Shown here: positions 42,646 through 53,287 of the stretch, piece by piece | Numbering within the stretch: the first letter of the stretch is position 1 | Layout of the letters: every line of letters starts with the position of its first letter | Assembly: GCF_001957125.1 (NCBI RefSeq) | Contig: NZ_MPHJ01000005.1 | Location: forward strand, 1-64,000 | From: Shewanella sp. UCD-KL12 | GTDB lineage: Bacteria; Pseudomonadota; Gammaproteobacteria; Enterobacterales; Shewanellaceae | Reading direction: 5' to 3' | DNA: 64,000 nt | Position numbers and translations under genes: made by a program | Notes under the pieces: model-generated | Database searches by the model: none | Told to the model about the DNA's origin: nothing | The model's input: the letters and a program-made list of their open reading frames with translations, nothing else

Positions 42646-43674
42646 TCAAATTCCATCTTTTTGTCCTGTTTGATACATATATTGATAAATGCTTTCACTA
42701 TAATGAATATCCTGACCACTATCTGTCTGCTCAATTATCATCACAGGAAGTACAAGTTTATTCGCTATCTGTAACGAACGTTCCACCGTCAATACCATCA
42801 TCGAGGTGGCAAAAGCATCAGCAACTGCGCAGCTTTCATGAAGCACCGTGACTGACAGTAAATCACTCCAAATAGGCATACCTGTGTTGGGATTAAATAT
42901 ATGGCTAAGGTGCTGATCATTACTCTCAAAATAATTCACATAGCTACCAGATGTAGCCATCGAAAAATCTTTTAGAGTGAATACTCGCTGAAACTCTAAA
43001 CTAAGTTTTTGTGGCCGTGTCACTGCGACTTTCCAATTTAACCCTCTAGCCCCAACACCACGTGTTTTCACCTCACCACCAATCTCAACCAGATAATGAC
43101 TCACCCCAGCTTTATCAAGCACCTCAGCAATACGATCAACACCATAACCTTTAGCCACCGCAGAGGGGTTTATCTGCAAGCCTGCTATGACCTTAGTTAG
43201 CGTTCCTGCATCTAAACTAAAACCATTCATGCCAGTTTTCGAACGTGCATACTCTAGTTGCCCTCGATCTTTATGTTGTAGATCTCTGGGTTTAACCCCA
43301 AAACCCCAAAACTCAATCACAGGCCCCAATGTCACATCGAGTGCGCCATCTGTTTGCGCCGATATAGCCTGAGCAATCTTGAGTACATCCCAAAGGTACT
43401 TAGATACAGGAAGAGCAACACCAGTCTCATTCTCATTAAGGGTCGAGATTTCAGAATCTACACGGAACACAGACAGAGCATCATTGACTCGCTCCAGCTC
43501 CTGCTCTACTGAGGTTTTTATCTCTGACTTTGTCGCGTTAGAATCCTCTAATCGCAACTGTATGGTGTAAGTTGTTCCCATGGTATTACCAGTTATCTGC
43601 TCGATATTGATATGGGCCTCAACCTGAGTAGCAAAAAGAGGTAAACTCAACCAGAGCATCTGCAGAAGCTTCAT
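42646..43674 (-). CDS. apbE: FAD:protein FMN transferase
   Basis: A 342-residue ApbE-family enzyme with a signal peptide (LWLSLPLFATQVEA). Motifs: GNTMGTTYTIQL, SVFRVDSEISTLN, DVTLGPVIEFWGFG, NPSAVAKGYGVDRIAEVL, YLVEIGGEVKTRG and AVADAFATSMMVLT. ApbE attaches FMN through a phosphoester to a Thr in D-x-x-(S/T/G)-x-x-T sites. The product of the upstream gene has such a site (DAISGAT), so that protein is the obvious target. A terminator lies between the two genes, so apbE may be expressed at a lower level. Confidence 0.93.
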   Translation of the reverse strand: MKLLQMLWLSLPLFATQVEAHINIEQITGNTMGTTYTIQLRLEDSNATKSEIKTSVEQELERVNDALSVFRVDSEISTLNENETGVALPVSKYLWDVLKIAQAISAQTDGALDVTLGPVIEFWGFGVKPRDLQHKDRGQLEYARSKTGMNGFSLDAGTLTKVIAGLQINPSAVAKGYGVDRIAEVLDKAGVSHYLVEIGGEVKTRGVGARGLNWKVAVTRPQKLSLEFQRVFTLKDFSMATSGSYVNYFESNDQHLSHIFNPNTGMPIWSDLLSVTVLHESCAVADAFATSMMVLTVERSLQIANKLVLPVMIIEQTDSGQDIHYSESIYQYMYQTGQKDGI

Positions 43675-43696
43675 ACTAATCCTCTATAAATTATAT

Positions 43697-43726
43697 AAAA
43701 ATGCCGACCAGCTCAGTGATCGGCAT
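43697..43726 (-). terminator. Intrinsic terminator between the reductase gene and apbE
   Basis: ATGCCGA (43701-43707) pairs with TCGGCAT (43720-43726). On the minus strand it is followed by five Ts. It lies 26 nt after the reductase stop and 23 nt before apbE. Confidence 0.7.
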
Positions 43727-43751
43727 CTTATGGCACCTTTGTAGTTATCCC

Positions 43752-46281
<2,530 letters not shown>

Positions 46282-46443
46282 ATAACAATTCCTTATTCAT
46301 AAGATTCAGCAACAGATTAAAGAAGCGAGCAATATACTTTGTGAGCGCAATCCATATCTGCTCATAAATTAAGAAGCACTGTGGTTTAAGGAAGGAAAAG
46401 TGTAAAAAACAAATAAAAAGGCTAAAAATAATTAAAATAAAAC

Positions 46444-46517
46444 GTGAAAACTACGTCAAACTAAAAAGATATAAATTTTAACAATGTGAAATCTACGTCA
46501 AACAATATTTATATCTT
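46444..46517. promoter_or_regulatory. Two direct repeats plus inverted repeat, probable response-regulator operator
   Basis: GTGAAAACTACGTCAAAC (46444-46461) and GTGAAATCTACGTCAAAC (46486-46503) are 42 bp apart, four helical turns. Each contains TGAAA and TCAAA words 11 bp apart, as OmpR-type sites do. AAGATATAAAT (46466-46476) and ATTTATATCTT (46507-46517) form an inverted repeat around the second copy. The array lies 163-236 nt upstream of the channel gene start. A related sequence occurs at 49429-49450. Confidence 0.65.
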
Positions 46518-46548
46518 GAACAAAAAATTTAAAATCACATTAAATAAA

Positions 46549-46581
46549 AAAGTGGCAGGTAATATAGATCACCTACCACTT
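46549..46581 (-). terminator. Intrinsic terminator of the kinase gene
   Basis: AAGTGGCAGGT (46550-46560) pairs with ACCTACCACTT (46571-46581) with one mismatch. On the minus strand it runs into six Ts, 34 nt after the kinase stop. Confidence 0.7.
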
Positions 46582-46614
46582 AAAATATTAAAATAACAAA
46601 CAGAAACGGATTCT

Positions 46615-47832
46615 CTAAGTGTTAACAGTTAATACTGCTCTAAACAGCTTATCCTCTCTGGTAGAATGATAAGTCCAGCCTAGCTGGTTAGCTAAACGCT
46701 CAACAAGCATTAAGCCTAAACCAAAACCACTACTGTTTTTCGGCGACATAGCATTAATAATTTCAATGGTATTACCCACCTGCTCGACTCTGATCCCTTG
46801 CGCCCCATGCTCTAAACTATTACGAACTAAGTTGTTTAAAATAATGGTGAGTGGATCTTTTTGCACAGTCACTTCGGTTTCATCACATATCAAGTCTATC
46901 GGTGAGTGATCCCCTTTAGCGTCTTGCTGATCGCTTATAACCTGACGTAAGAGTTCTGCCAATTTAACCTTGCTGTGCCCCATGGATGTACACTCAGAGC
47001 TCATTAACCAAAGTAAAGTTTCTGTAATAGACTTCATCTGCCGAGTTGCCTGGCTAGCATGTAAAGTCGGCCCCTCTAATTGACCGTGCTGCAGGGTTAG
47101 AATATCAAAAGATGACTGACATATAGCAATAGGTGTGCGCAGTTCGTGGCTAGCAAAACGTAAAAATGATAACTCCCTTTGCTGCGCGTCTTTGAGCTGC
47201 TTAATCGAGATATCCAGAGCATCTACAATCGACTGTAATTCGGCGTAGCATTGCTGGGGGAAGTTAAGGCTTTGCATTTTTTGCCAGTCATGCTGCTTAA
47301 TTGCACGACTTATTTGATGGACTGGCGATATAACTCGACTTTGCATATATAAAGCCAGGCTGGCAACAACACCGAAAGTCATGGTGATCAATAGACAGAT
47401 TGCCGCCATATTTTTGGGGGCAAACTCCAGATCATGGGTCGCATTATAGTTAAGCCAGACATATAAATTCTCACCAGTGCGCTGCTCATATACCATTAAT
47501 GCATCGATGAACTGGCCATTATGGTGATGATATTCAACGTCATTTAATTGCGTCGGCTTAATGCCATTAGTAATTGATTTAACTTGCTCTGGAGCGCTGT
47601 CCCAATCCCTATATATTTTAATATTGTCTGTTTGGTAGAGGTTACCAGTCTCTACCAGATGCTGTTCTGCCGCCTGAGCCGCGCTTTTCATCGTGATCTC
47701 ATGCATGCTAAACATGCCAGTACACATCATGCATAAAGGAATAAAAATGTTTATCAATAAAGTCACAGCCAAAAAGACCACGCCATAGCATTGATATACA
47801 CGCTTTAAACTCATCTTATGCTTCATTAACAT
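46615..47832 (-). CDS. Two-component sensor histidine kinase
   Basis: A kinase of about 405 residues. Helices lie near residues 13-38 and 140-160 with a roughly 100-residue periplasmic sensor between. Then come HAMP, the phospho-acceptor His in ASHELRTPIAI, the N-box NLVRNSLEHG and the G2 box GFGLGLMLV. The G1 box is weak (EIINAMSPKNSSG, lacking the DxGxG Asp), which is unusual. Start candidates are ATG 47832, 47826 and 47814. It overlaps the regulator by 17 nt if 47832 is used. Last gene of the luxR-regulator-kinase operon. Confidence 0.85.
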   Translation of the reverse strand: MLMKHKMSLKRVYQCYGVVFLAVTLLINIFIPLCMMCTGMFSMHEITMKSAAQAAEQHLVETGNLYQTDNIKIYRDWDSAPEQVKSITNGIKPTQLNDVEYHHHNGQFIDALMVYEQRTGENLYVWLNYNATHDLEFAPKNMAAICLLITMTFGVVASLALYMQSRVISPVHQISRAIKQHDWQKMQSLNFPQQCYAELQSIVDALDISIKQLKDAQQRELSFLRFASHELRTPIAICQSSFDILTLQHGQLEGPTLHASQATRQMKSITETLLWLMSSECTSMGHSKVKLAELLRQVISDQQDAKGDHSPIDLICDETEVTVQKDPLTIILNNLVRNSLEHGAQGIRVEQVGNTIEIINAMSPKNSSGFGLGLMLVERLANQLGWTYHSTREDKLFRAVLTVNT

Positions 47833-48490
47833 CAGCCTTCAAACATAAACCAACGCCCCGAATAGTATGGAGATATTGATATTTATAAGGCTTATCAACG
47901 ATTTTTCTTAATAGGTGCATATGACTTCTTAAACTGTCACTATCTGGCAAACTATCAGGCCATAATATGCGTTCAATCTCTTCACGCTCAACAGTCTCTG
48001 GGCTACGTCTAGCGAGTAAAGATAATATCTGCCAGCCTGTACGAGAAAGTAGTAACTCTTCACCTAAACGGTGTACGCGATGGCCCGCAAAATCGAACTC
48101 TAGTTCACCAATTTTTAATAATTTGGGGGCTGGCCTACGCTCAGCAACGACTCTTAACCTAGCCACCAGCTCAGGCATGGCAAATGGTTTAATTAAATAG
48201 TCATCAGCTCCCACTTCAAAGCCGGATAGCTTATCTTGCAATCCACTCCTAGCTGTTAGCATGATAACAGGTGAAATTACCCGCTGATCTTTCCACTTTT
48301 TACAGGCTTCAAGACCATCGCCATCAGGCAAGTTCAGGTCAAGAATAATGGCGTCATAAGGTCGGCTGTAAACTTGGCTATCAGCTTGTGCTAACGAACG
48401 AGCGTAGTCACACTCGATATCGATAAGCTCTAAATAATGAATAATATTCTTTGCTAATAAATGATTATCTTCAACAAGTAATACCAACAT
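47816..48490 (-). CDS. OmpR-family response regulator
   Basis: A 224-residue regulator. The receiver has VEDNHLLAK, phospho-acceptor Asp in DAIILDLNLPDGDGL, LTARSGLQDK and DDYLIKPFAMPEL. The winged helix has LSRTGWQILSLLARRSPETVEREEIERILWP and ends RSHMHLLRKIVDKPYKY, with LHTIRGVGLCL. It begins 3 nt after the luxR-type gene, so the three regulators are one operon. The direct repeats upstream of the channel-reductase operon fit binding by such a protein. Confidence 0.9.
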   Translation of the reverse strand: MLVLLVEDNHLLAKNIIHYLELIDIECDYARSLAQADSQVYSRPYDAIILDLNLPDGDGLEACKKWKDQRVISPVIMLTARSGLQDKLSGFEVGADDYLIKPFAMPELVARLRVVAERRPAPKLLKIGELEFDFAGHRVHRLGEELLLSRTGWQILSLLARRSPETVEREEIERILWPDSLPDSDSLRSHMHLLRKIVDKPYKYQYLHTIRGVGLCLKADVNEA

Positions 48491-48493
48491 GGC

Positions 48494-49240
48494 CTATATA
48501 ATCTCCAGCTGATGAGCAATATGAACCAAATTCGCTCGATTGCTTGCCGACAGCTTATTTCTCATGGTCTCTAGATGATATTCCACTCCACGAATAGTAA
48601 TGTGAAGCTCCTCCGATATCTCGGAGTTTTGTAAGCCTCTCGCTACCATTTTTAACGCTTTAATCGCTGTTTGATTAAAAAGTGTGGCTTGTCTATAGGG
48701 ATTTAATTGATGGTGATAATGTTCTAGCAATGTTGATTGCGCTCGTTTCATTGAAGTCTCTAAATGGACAAGATTTAACTGTGTATCTTTATCTTTAGAT
48801 AGCAAGGTGAAACGCCCACTCCAAGCTTCAGAGGCGTAATGTCGAACAGGGTAACTGAGCACGGTTTTTATGCCATAGGTGTTAAATAGCTTATGGGCTT
48901 TTTTAGCCTGCCCACTTCCAGATAACTGGTAATAATAGGCTTGCTCTAAATTTAACGCATGACCAAAATTGCAGTCTCTAGCAGCGACTTGCTCTATATA
49001 TTGGCGTTGTAACTTCTGGACTGTACGTGACGAGCTATATACGCCTCCCGAGCTATATAACATTCGCCGACTTAGGATACTTTTCTTACTATTGAGCAGG
49101 AAGTCTTGAGACGCTCTATTTGGGATACCTTGAAACCAAAATCCAGCAAAACCCAGCTGTGATATTGCAGGCATCATTGTCTGTAGAATCAAAGGAGATA
49201 TGACGAACTCAGCTAAACTATCGCTTTCACTATTTTGCAT
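48494..49240 (-). CDS. LuxR-type transcriptional regulator
   Basis: A 248-residue regulator. The C-terminal HTH_LuxR is clear: NQTAIKALKMVARGLQNSEI and ITIRGVEYHLETMRNKLSASNRANLVHIA (residues 180-245). The N-terminal 170 residues look like an autoinducer-binding-like sensor (GIKTVLSYPVRHY, WSGRFTLLSK), though the acyl-homoserine-lactone Trp/Tyr/Asp set is not obvious. No luxI is nearby. Being co-transcribed with an OmpR-type regulator and kinase is unusual. Confidence 0.8.
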   Translation of the reverse strand: MQNSESDSLAEFVISPLILQTMMPAISQLGFAGFWFQGIPNRASQDFLLNSKKSILSRRMLYSSGGVYSSSRTVQKLQRQYIEQVAARDCNFGHALNLEQAYYYQLSGSGQAKKAHKLFNTYGIKTVLSYPVRHYASEAWSGRFTLLSKDKDTQLNLVHLETSMKRAQSTLLEHYHHQLNPYRQATLFNQTAIKALKMVARGLQNSEISEELHITIRGVEYHLETMRNKLSASNRANLVHIAHQLEII

Positions 49241-49753
49241 ACGACATCTAACCTTCTAACTAAAACATCTTGAGAAATATTGAGTTTAAAACCGCTAAGA
49301 TAATGCAAGTAATTAGCATTTGAGCTTTGCCACTCACCATACTCAAAAGCGTTACATTGATAAACTTTGAAAAACAAAATATTCCAAGCAGGTAACAAAA
49401 CCACAAATTATTTTCATCAGGATTGCTTTTTTGACGAAGTTTTGACGAAGACTCATATACACTCAGCTAGATCAACAGCAAAAATCAGTGACTTGGACTA
49501 GCAAAGAATAATCTAACAGTTTTTTACTCCCAAACACCTAATGCTCGTATCATCTACAAACTACAATCCACCTGCCGCATCTGATATAACAACAAATCCA
49601 GTAAAGCATTGATGTAAAGTAGAAAAACAAACATTAACGCTAATTAATCCTTCGACTGTTTATTCTGCTTTACTTCCCTAAAAAAAGTTCTAGAATCCGC
49701 CTCCCGATCCAGTCAATCAACTCGATTTTTAACCTGTTCACTAGGAGATAAAG
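49241..49753. other. Divergent promoter region between the luxR-type gene and the MFS gene
   Basis: A 513-nt AT-rich spacer. The one site I can support is the tandem repeat at 49429-49450. A 63-codon minus frame (49213-49404) overlaps the luxR-type gene and lacks a ribosome-binding site; it is not called. Confidence 0.4.
49429..49450. promoter_or_regulatory. Two tandem 11-bp repeats, probable response-regulator site
   Basis: TTTTGACGAAG occurs twice head to tail. On the minus strand each reads CTTCGTCAAAA, close to the CTACGTCAAAC core at 46451-46461 and 46493-46503. The 11-bp period puts TCAAA words one helical turn apart. It lies 189-210 nt upstream of the luxR-type gene, fitting autoregulation. 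Confidence 0.6.
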
Positions 49754-50926
49754 GTGGATACTACCGCCGTTCATGATTCAAAAAATAGCACCTTAGTTCC
49801 TGTTCTAGGACTGTCCTTTTTTGCTGTTGCATCAGGCTTCTTAATGAGTCTGATCCCTCTATCGATGACCTCATTTGGGCTAGACCATTCACTCGCCCCT
49901 TGGCTCGCTAGCATCTTCTATTTAGGCCTACTCATTGGCGCTACTAGCATAGAAAGAGTGGTACGAAAAATAGGACATAGAGTCGCATTTATCGCATTTC
50001 TTAGCCTGCTAATTGCAAGCATCATAGTCATGCTAATGTTTCCCAGCGCTTCAGTTTGGCTTGCAGCTAGGTTTATTGCGGGCATGGCGGTAGCTGGGGT
50101 ATTTGTGGTGGTCGAATCATGGTTGTTGATGGCAAATAGCGCTAAAGCCAGAGCTAAGCGTTTAGGGCTATACATGACCTCGCTTTATGGTGGTAGCGCA
50201 CTGGGACAACTCGCGATCGCCCCCATAGGAATAGAAGGGATGACGCCTTATTTGTGCATTATAGGTTTACTGCTGCTGGCTATACTGCCCCCTCTTTTGA
50301 TTAAATCGGGGCAGCCAGAAAGTAAGGCACAAGAAAAGATGCTAATGAGCGAAATAAAGAAGTTAAGCCGCCCCGCTATCTTAGGCTGCTTAATCTCTGG
50401 TCTGCTATTAGGCCCTATTTACGGGCTGATGCCACTGTATATTTCGACCCAAGCGACTCAGGCACCGTTTGTTGGCGTATTGATGGCAGGCATTGTATTG
50501 GGAGGCATGCTAGTGCAGCCACTGGTAAGCTACCTCTCTACAAGAGTGGGTAAGAGCTTGCTGATGGCGATGTTTAGCTTATTAGGTACACTTGCTGTAG
50601 TAGGCGTGCTCGAGTCTCAGTCACTCCTGTTAATTGGGATCAGTTATCTGATATTAGGTGCGGCGAGTTTTGCCTTGTATCCGATAGCAATAACGCTGGC
50701 TTGTGACGCGCTGCCGATGGCCAAAATTGTTTCGGCCACTGAGATCATGCTACTCAGTTACAGTATTGGCTCTGTAATGGGGCCGTTATTAGCCACTAAG
50801 CTCAGCCAGAGCAGTAATGGAATACTCTATTACCTCGGCGGTATTATGCTAACGACGTGTCTTTATATGCTGATAAAAAGTATTGAGAAAATACACACAG
50901 GTCACAAACCTGTGGCAGGTTTATAG
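49754..50926 (+). CDS. MFS transporter, YcaD-like
   Basis: A 390-residue protein with twelve membrane helices, two six-helix halves and the MFS loop motif between helices 2 and 3 (GATSIERVVRKIGHRVAF). MLPLYISTQ-like segment GLMPLYISTQATQAPFVG starts the second half. The type resembles YcaD/YfkF-like transporters of unknown substrate. The start is GTG 49754, with AGGAGA seven bases upstream. It is divergent from the luxR-type operon, so it may belong to the same regulon. Confidence 0.8.
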   Translation: MDTTAVHDSKNSTLVPVLGLSFFAVASGFLMSLIPLSMTSFGLDHSLAPWLASIFYLGLLIGATSIERVVRKIGHRVAFIAFLSLLIASIIVMLMFPSASVWLAARFIAGMAVAGVFVVVESWLLMANSAKARAKRLGLYMTSLYGGSALGQLAIAPIGIEGMTPYLCIIGLLLLAILPPLLIKSGQPESKAQEKMLMSEIKKLSRPAILGCLISGLLLGPIYGLMPLYISTQATQAPFVGVLMAGIVLGGMLVQPLVSYLSTRVGKSLLMAMFSLLGTLAVVGVLESQSLLLIGISYLILGAASFALYPIAITLACDALPMAKIVSATEIMLLSYSIGSVMGPLLATKLSQSSNGILYYLGGIMLTTCLYMLIKSIEKIHTGHKPVAGL

Positions 50927-51008
50927 CCAGCAGTGATCCAGCATAGAAAACTGATAGCGACATACTGGTTTATGATCTTTAGAAAAAGTAGATAAATTAA
51001 AATTTAAC

Positions 51009-51040
51009 AATGACATACTCAGTTAAATGAGTATGTCATT
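51009..51040. terminator. 13-bp hairpin between convergent genes
   Basis: AATGACATACTCA (51009-51021) pairs perfectly with TGAGTATGTCATT (51028-51040) around a 6-nt loop. It lies between the MFS gene and the convergent HMA-like gene. The T-run is poor on both sides, so the role is likely but not certain. Confidence 0.5.
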
Positions 51041-51092
51041 GGAAGCGCTAGCACGTTAGGCTGAGCGATATTTTTGCTGCTATGCGCGATTG

Positions 51093-51452
51093 CTATACGG
51101 CTGAAATAGCCTTTAGAAGAGATGGCGTTAAGGTTTTTCTCAAAGCCAACATGGCAACACCCTTGCAGATTTTCTTGGCATAGTTACGAGTTAAACTGCT
51201 TACCAGCTCATCACTCGCCGTCACACTTAGCCATTTTGAATTCTCAACCATCTGCATTATATCTTCAGCGCTATTGAGCTTGTTATCAAAAACAATAGCC
51301 ACAGAACCTGCATATCGCTTGAAGCTAATATCAACAATACCAGTCAAATCTTTCATTTCATCTATTTGCGCAGAAACAAGTTTTGGATTAGTTCTGATGA
51401 AGTCAGAACGGACTCTGATGCGATTGGCAGTGCTGTGAATGAGAGGCTTCAT
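51093..51452 (-). CDS. HMA-like small protein, divergent from the ATPase operon
   Basis: A 119-residue protein related in pattern to the HMA-like domains of the neighbouring operon. ANRIRVRSDFI corresponds to the HxPGRxRxR segment, and DISFKRYAGSVAIVFDNKLNSAEDIMQMVEN corresponds to the second half of the ferredoxin-like fold. There is no CxxC metal site. A basic, partly hydrophobic C-terminal helix follows (YAKKICKGVAMLALRKTL). It is transcribed away from the operon starting at 51597. Confidence 0.6.
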   Translation of the reverse strand: MKPLIHSTANRIRVRSDFIRTNPKLVSAQIDEMKDLTGIVDISFKRYAGSVAIVFDNKLNSAEDIMQMVENSKWLSVTASDELVSSLTRNYAKKICKGVAMLALRKTLTPSLLKAISAV

Positions 51453-51596
51453 AGATTCAACGCTAATGAGAATGACTTTTATTCATGTTACACCTGACGT
51501 CTTTACAATTCAACTCAGATTTCTTTGATCTTGAGCAGTTTTTCACGTTTGCAAAGGGGATAATCTGAGCCTAATTTGACGCAAGTGTATATTTTT

Positions 51597-51947
51597 ATGA
51601 TGAAAAGTGAAGATGATAATCATTTCGAACAGCTCAAGCAGTGGGTGTCTGTTGCTCACCATATTCCAGGGCGACTGAGACTCAAATTTAAATTAAGTGT
51701 TATTAGCTACTTAAGAGACTTTAATACCGACGGGATAAAAAGCACCCTTCAAAGTTTTCCAGCTTTGAAAGATTATCGCCTCAATATCGCCGCCGGCAGT
51801 TTAGTGATCGAGTATGACGCACAGGTCATCCCATTTAACTTGATCAACCAAGCCTTCGACCAACACCCAGAAACATCCACTGCGGCGATCAATCAGCTGC
51901 AGCAGTTAGCTGAACAACTTTTACCTGAACTAGGAGAACTATCATGA
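51597..51947 (+). CDS. HMA-like domain protein, first gene of the ATPase operon
   Basis: About 116 residues. VAHHIPGRLRLKFK and NIAAGSLVIEYDAQVIPFNLINQAF match the HMA_2-type fold seen at the N-terminus of the operon's ATPase (HHVPGRARFRVP, SIVIEYDHQLI). The CxxC metal motif of classical HMA domains is absent. The start is uncertain: ATG 51597 or 51600, or an upstream GTG or TTG. The stop overlaps the next ATG by 4 nt (ATGA). Confidence 0.65.
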   Translation: MMKSEDDNHFEQLKQWVSVAHHIPGRLRLKFKLSVISYLRDFNTDGIKSTLQSFPALKDYRLNIAAGSLVIEYDAQVIPFNLINQAFDQHPETSTAAINQLQQLAEQLLPELGELS

Positions 51948-52681
51948 ATAATAAGGACCAAGAGAACTATCAAGGTATGCCTTTCCCGCCTCATCAAGAT
52001 CCTGCCGCTCTATGGCATGCTCAGGCAATGCACTACTACGGATACCCACCGCAGCCGATGACTCCTCCGCCAGGTTACTATCCACCTCAACACATGATGC
52101 CACCTCAACCTATGATGCCGCCTCAAGGTCATCCTCAGATGCATCCCCATGCTCATATGCACCAGCATCAAGGACAATTTCAGCATGGTCACCCGCATAT
52201 GCATCACAATGGTCACCAAGATCATGGCTCTGAGCACCATGGCCAGAGCGATGCTATTTTTCAGCAGGCTCAAGGCATGCTTGAGGGTATGATGGGCGAT
52301 CAAGCAGGCATATTCAAAGACCTTATTCATAAGCTCGGCGTCGATGATAAAGAGTTTTGGAAAGGGGCAATGATAGGTGCGGCTGCCGCCATGATTATGA
52401 GTAATGAAAATGTGCGCAATAGCATGATGCAGATGTTTATGGGCGCTGGCGACATGCTTAAAACAGGTGCCGACAAGGTCAAACAAGGCTCAGCACAGAC
52501 AGCCAGCAGCGTAAAAAATAATGTAAATGCGGGTAGCGAGATATTCCGCGAAACATATCAAGCGGGTAAACAAGGTTTTAATGAGTCAGTTGAGCGTCAC
52601 CGTGCACCAGATGAAGCTACGCCAACAGAGCCGAATGAGACTCCAGAGCCAGCAAGCGTGACGCCAGAGAGCGAAAAGTGA
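51944..52681 (+). CDS. His/Met/Pro-rich protein with a short membrane segment
   Basis: A 245-residue protein. Residues 10-105 are extremely rich in His, Met, Pro, Gln and Tyr (for example HPQMHPHAHMHQHQGQF), typical of low-affinity Cu/Ni/Zn-binding or metal-buffer regions. A hydrophobic stretch WKGAMIGAAAAMIMSNENV near 140-158 is followed by an amphipathic helix and an acidic Pro/Glu tail. The GAA-A-MSN-xx-V-xx-S pattern recurs in the gene at 52976. Both ends overlap neighbours (ATGA, GTGA). I recognise no named family; metal handling for the ATPase is inferred. Confidence 0.7.
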   Translation: MNNKDQENYQGMPFPPHQDPAALWHAQAMHYYGYPPQPMTPPPGYYPPQHMMPPQPMMPPQGHPQMHPHAHMHQHQGQFQHGHPHMHHNGHQDHGSEHHGQSDAIFQQAQGMLEGMMGDQAGIFKDLIHKLGVDDKEFWKGAMIGAAAAMIMSNENVRNSMMQMFMGAGDMLKTGADKVKQGSAQTASSVKNNVNAGSEIFRETYQAGKQGFNESVERHRAPDEATPTEPNETPEPASVTPESEK

Positions 52682-52989
52682 GTAACCAATCAGATCAACT
52701 CAGTCCTGCCAGTCGCGCCATGATAGCCGCGGCCTTGATAGGTGGTGGCGCCTCCTCTGCTAAACAGTGGCACGCCTATCAACAGCAGGAAGTGAGTTTA
52801 GATGAAGCGACAAAACAGGTGCTTACCGACGCGGTTAAAGCGGGCGCGATTGGCGGCCTAGCCACTGCAGCCGCTGGAGCGATGGCGGGTCGACCTCTGT
52901 TGTCGATGTTAGCTCTACTCAGTGTTGGCGCCGCAGGCATGCACCTAATGGACGAAATGAAAGGAAATACCCAAGATGAAGAAGCCTAA
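52678..52989 (+). CDS. Small Ala/Gly-rich membrane protein
   Basis: A 103-residue protein starting with GTG inside the preceding stop (GTGA overlap). Hydrophobic helices lie near residues 13-27 (RAMIAAALIGGGASS) and 53-90 (AGAIGGLATAAAGAMAGRPLLSMLALLSVGAAGM), with an amphipathic segment between and an acidic tail. No metal-binding motif is visible. No family is recognised. Its end overlaps the next gene by 14 nt. Confidence 0.65.
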   Translation: MSNQSDQLSPASRAMIAAALIGGGASSAKQWHAYQQQEVSLDEATKQVLTDAVKAGAIGGLATAAAGAMAGRPLLSMLALLSVGAAGMHLMDEMKGNTQDEEA

Positions 52990-53287
52990 TTCTCCCTATT
53001 ACAACCCATATTACAATCCATACAATCAGCCATATTATTCACAAGCTCAGGCACCCGCGGCGCCCTACAGTAAACAGAATAACCGCACTCACTTAGTGAC
53101 AGGCATAGTGGCTGGCGCTGCTATTGCTTACTTAATGTCGAATAAGAAGGTTCAGCAAAGTGTGACACAAACAGGTGCAAAGGCCTGGTCAGCTGTACGC
53201 GGTGAAGTTGAAGAGTTGAAAGAGAAGCTTGAGGATAGCCAAGCTGAACTTGAGTATTATCGAAATCTACACAAGGATGCTCAATGA
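52976..53287 (+). CDS. YtxH-like single-helix protein with coiled-coil tail
   Basis: A 103-residue protein. The N-terminus is Tyr/Asn/Pro-rich (SPYYNPYYNPYNQPYY), followed by one helix THLVTGIVAGAAIAYLMSNKKV (residues 38-60) and a charged coiled coil (VEELKEKLEDSQAELEYYRN). The helix-plus-MSNxxV pattern resembles that of the His/Met-rich protein, so the two may share ancestry or interact. The layout is like YtxH and like mycobacterial PacL proteins. The stop overlaps the ATPase ATG by 4 nt. Confidence 0.65.
   Translation: MKKPNSPYYNPYYNPYNQPYYSQAQAPAAPYSKQNNRTHLVTGIVAGAAIAYLMSNKKVQQSVTQTGAKAWSAVRGEVEELKEKLEDSQAELEYYRNLHKDAQ

Larger units (their letters stand above)
46282..46614. other. Promoter region of the channel-reductase operon
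   Basis: AT-rich spacer of 333 nt. It holds two 18-bp direct repeats, an interleaved inverted repeat (46444-46517) and the kinase-gene terminator (46549-46581). No gene is seen. Confidence 0.5.

Noticed and set aside
52010-52486. Minus-strand 158-codon frame rich in His, Arg and Leu
   Set aside because: It is the shadow of the His/Met/Pro-rich gene; its composition simply mirrors the plus-strand codons.
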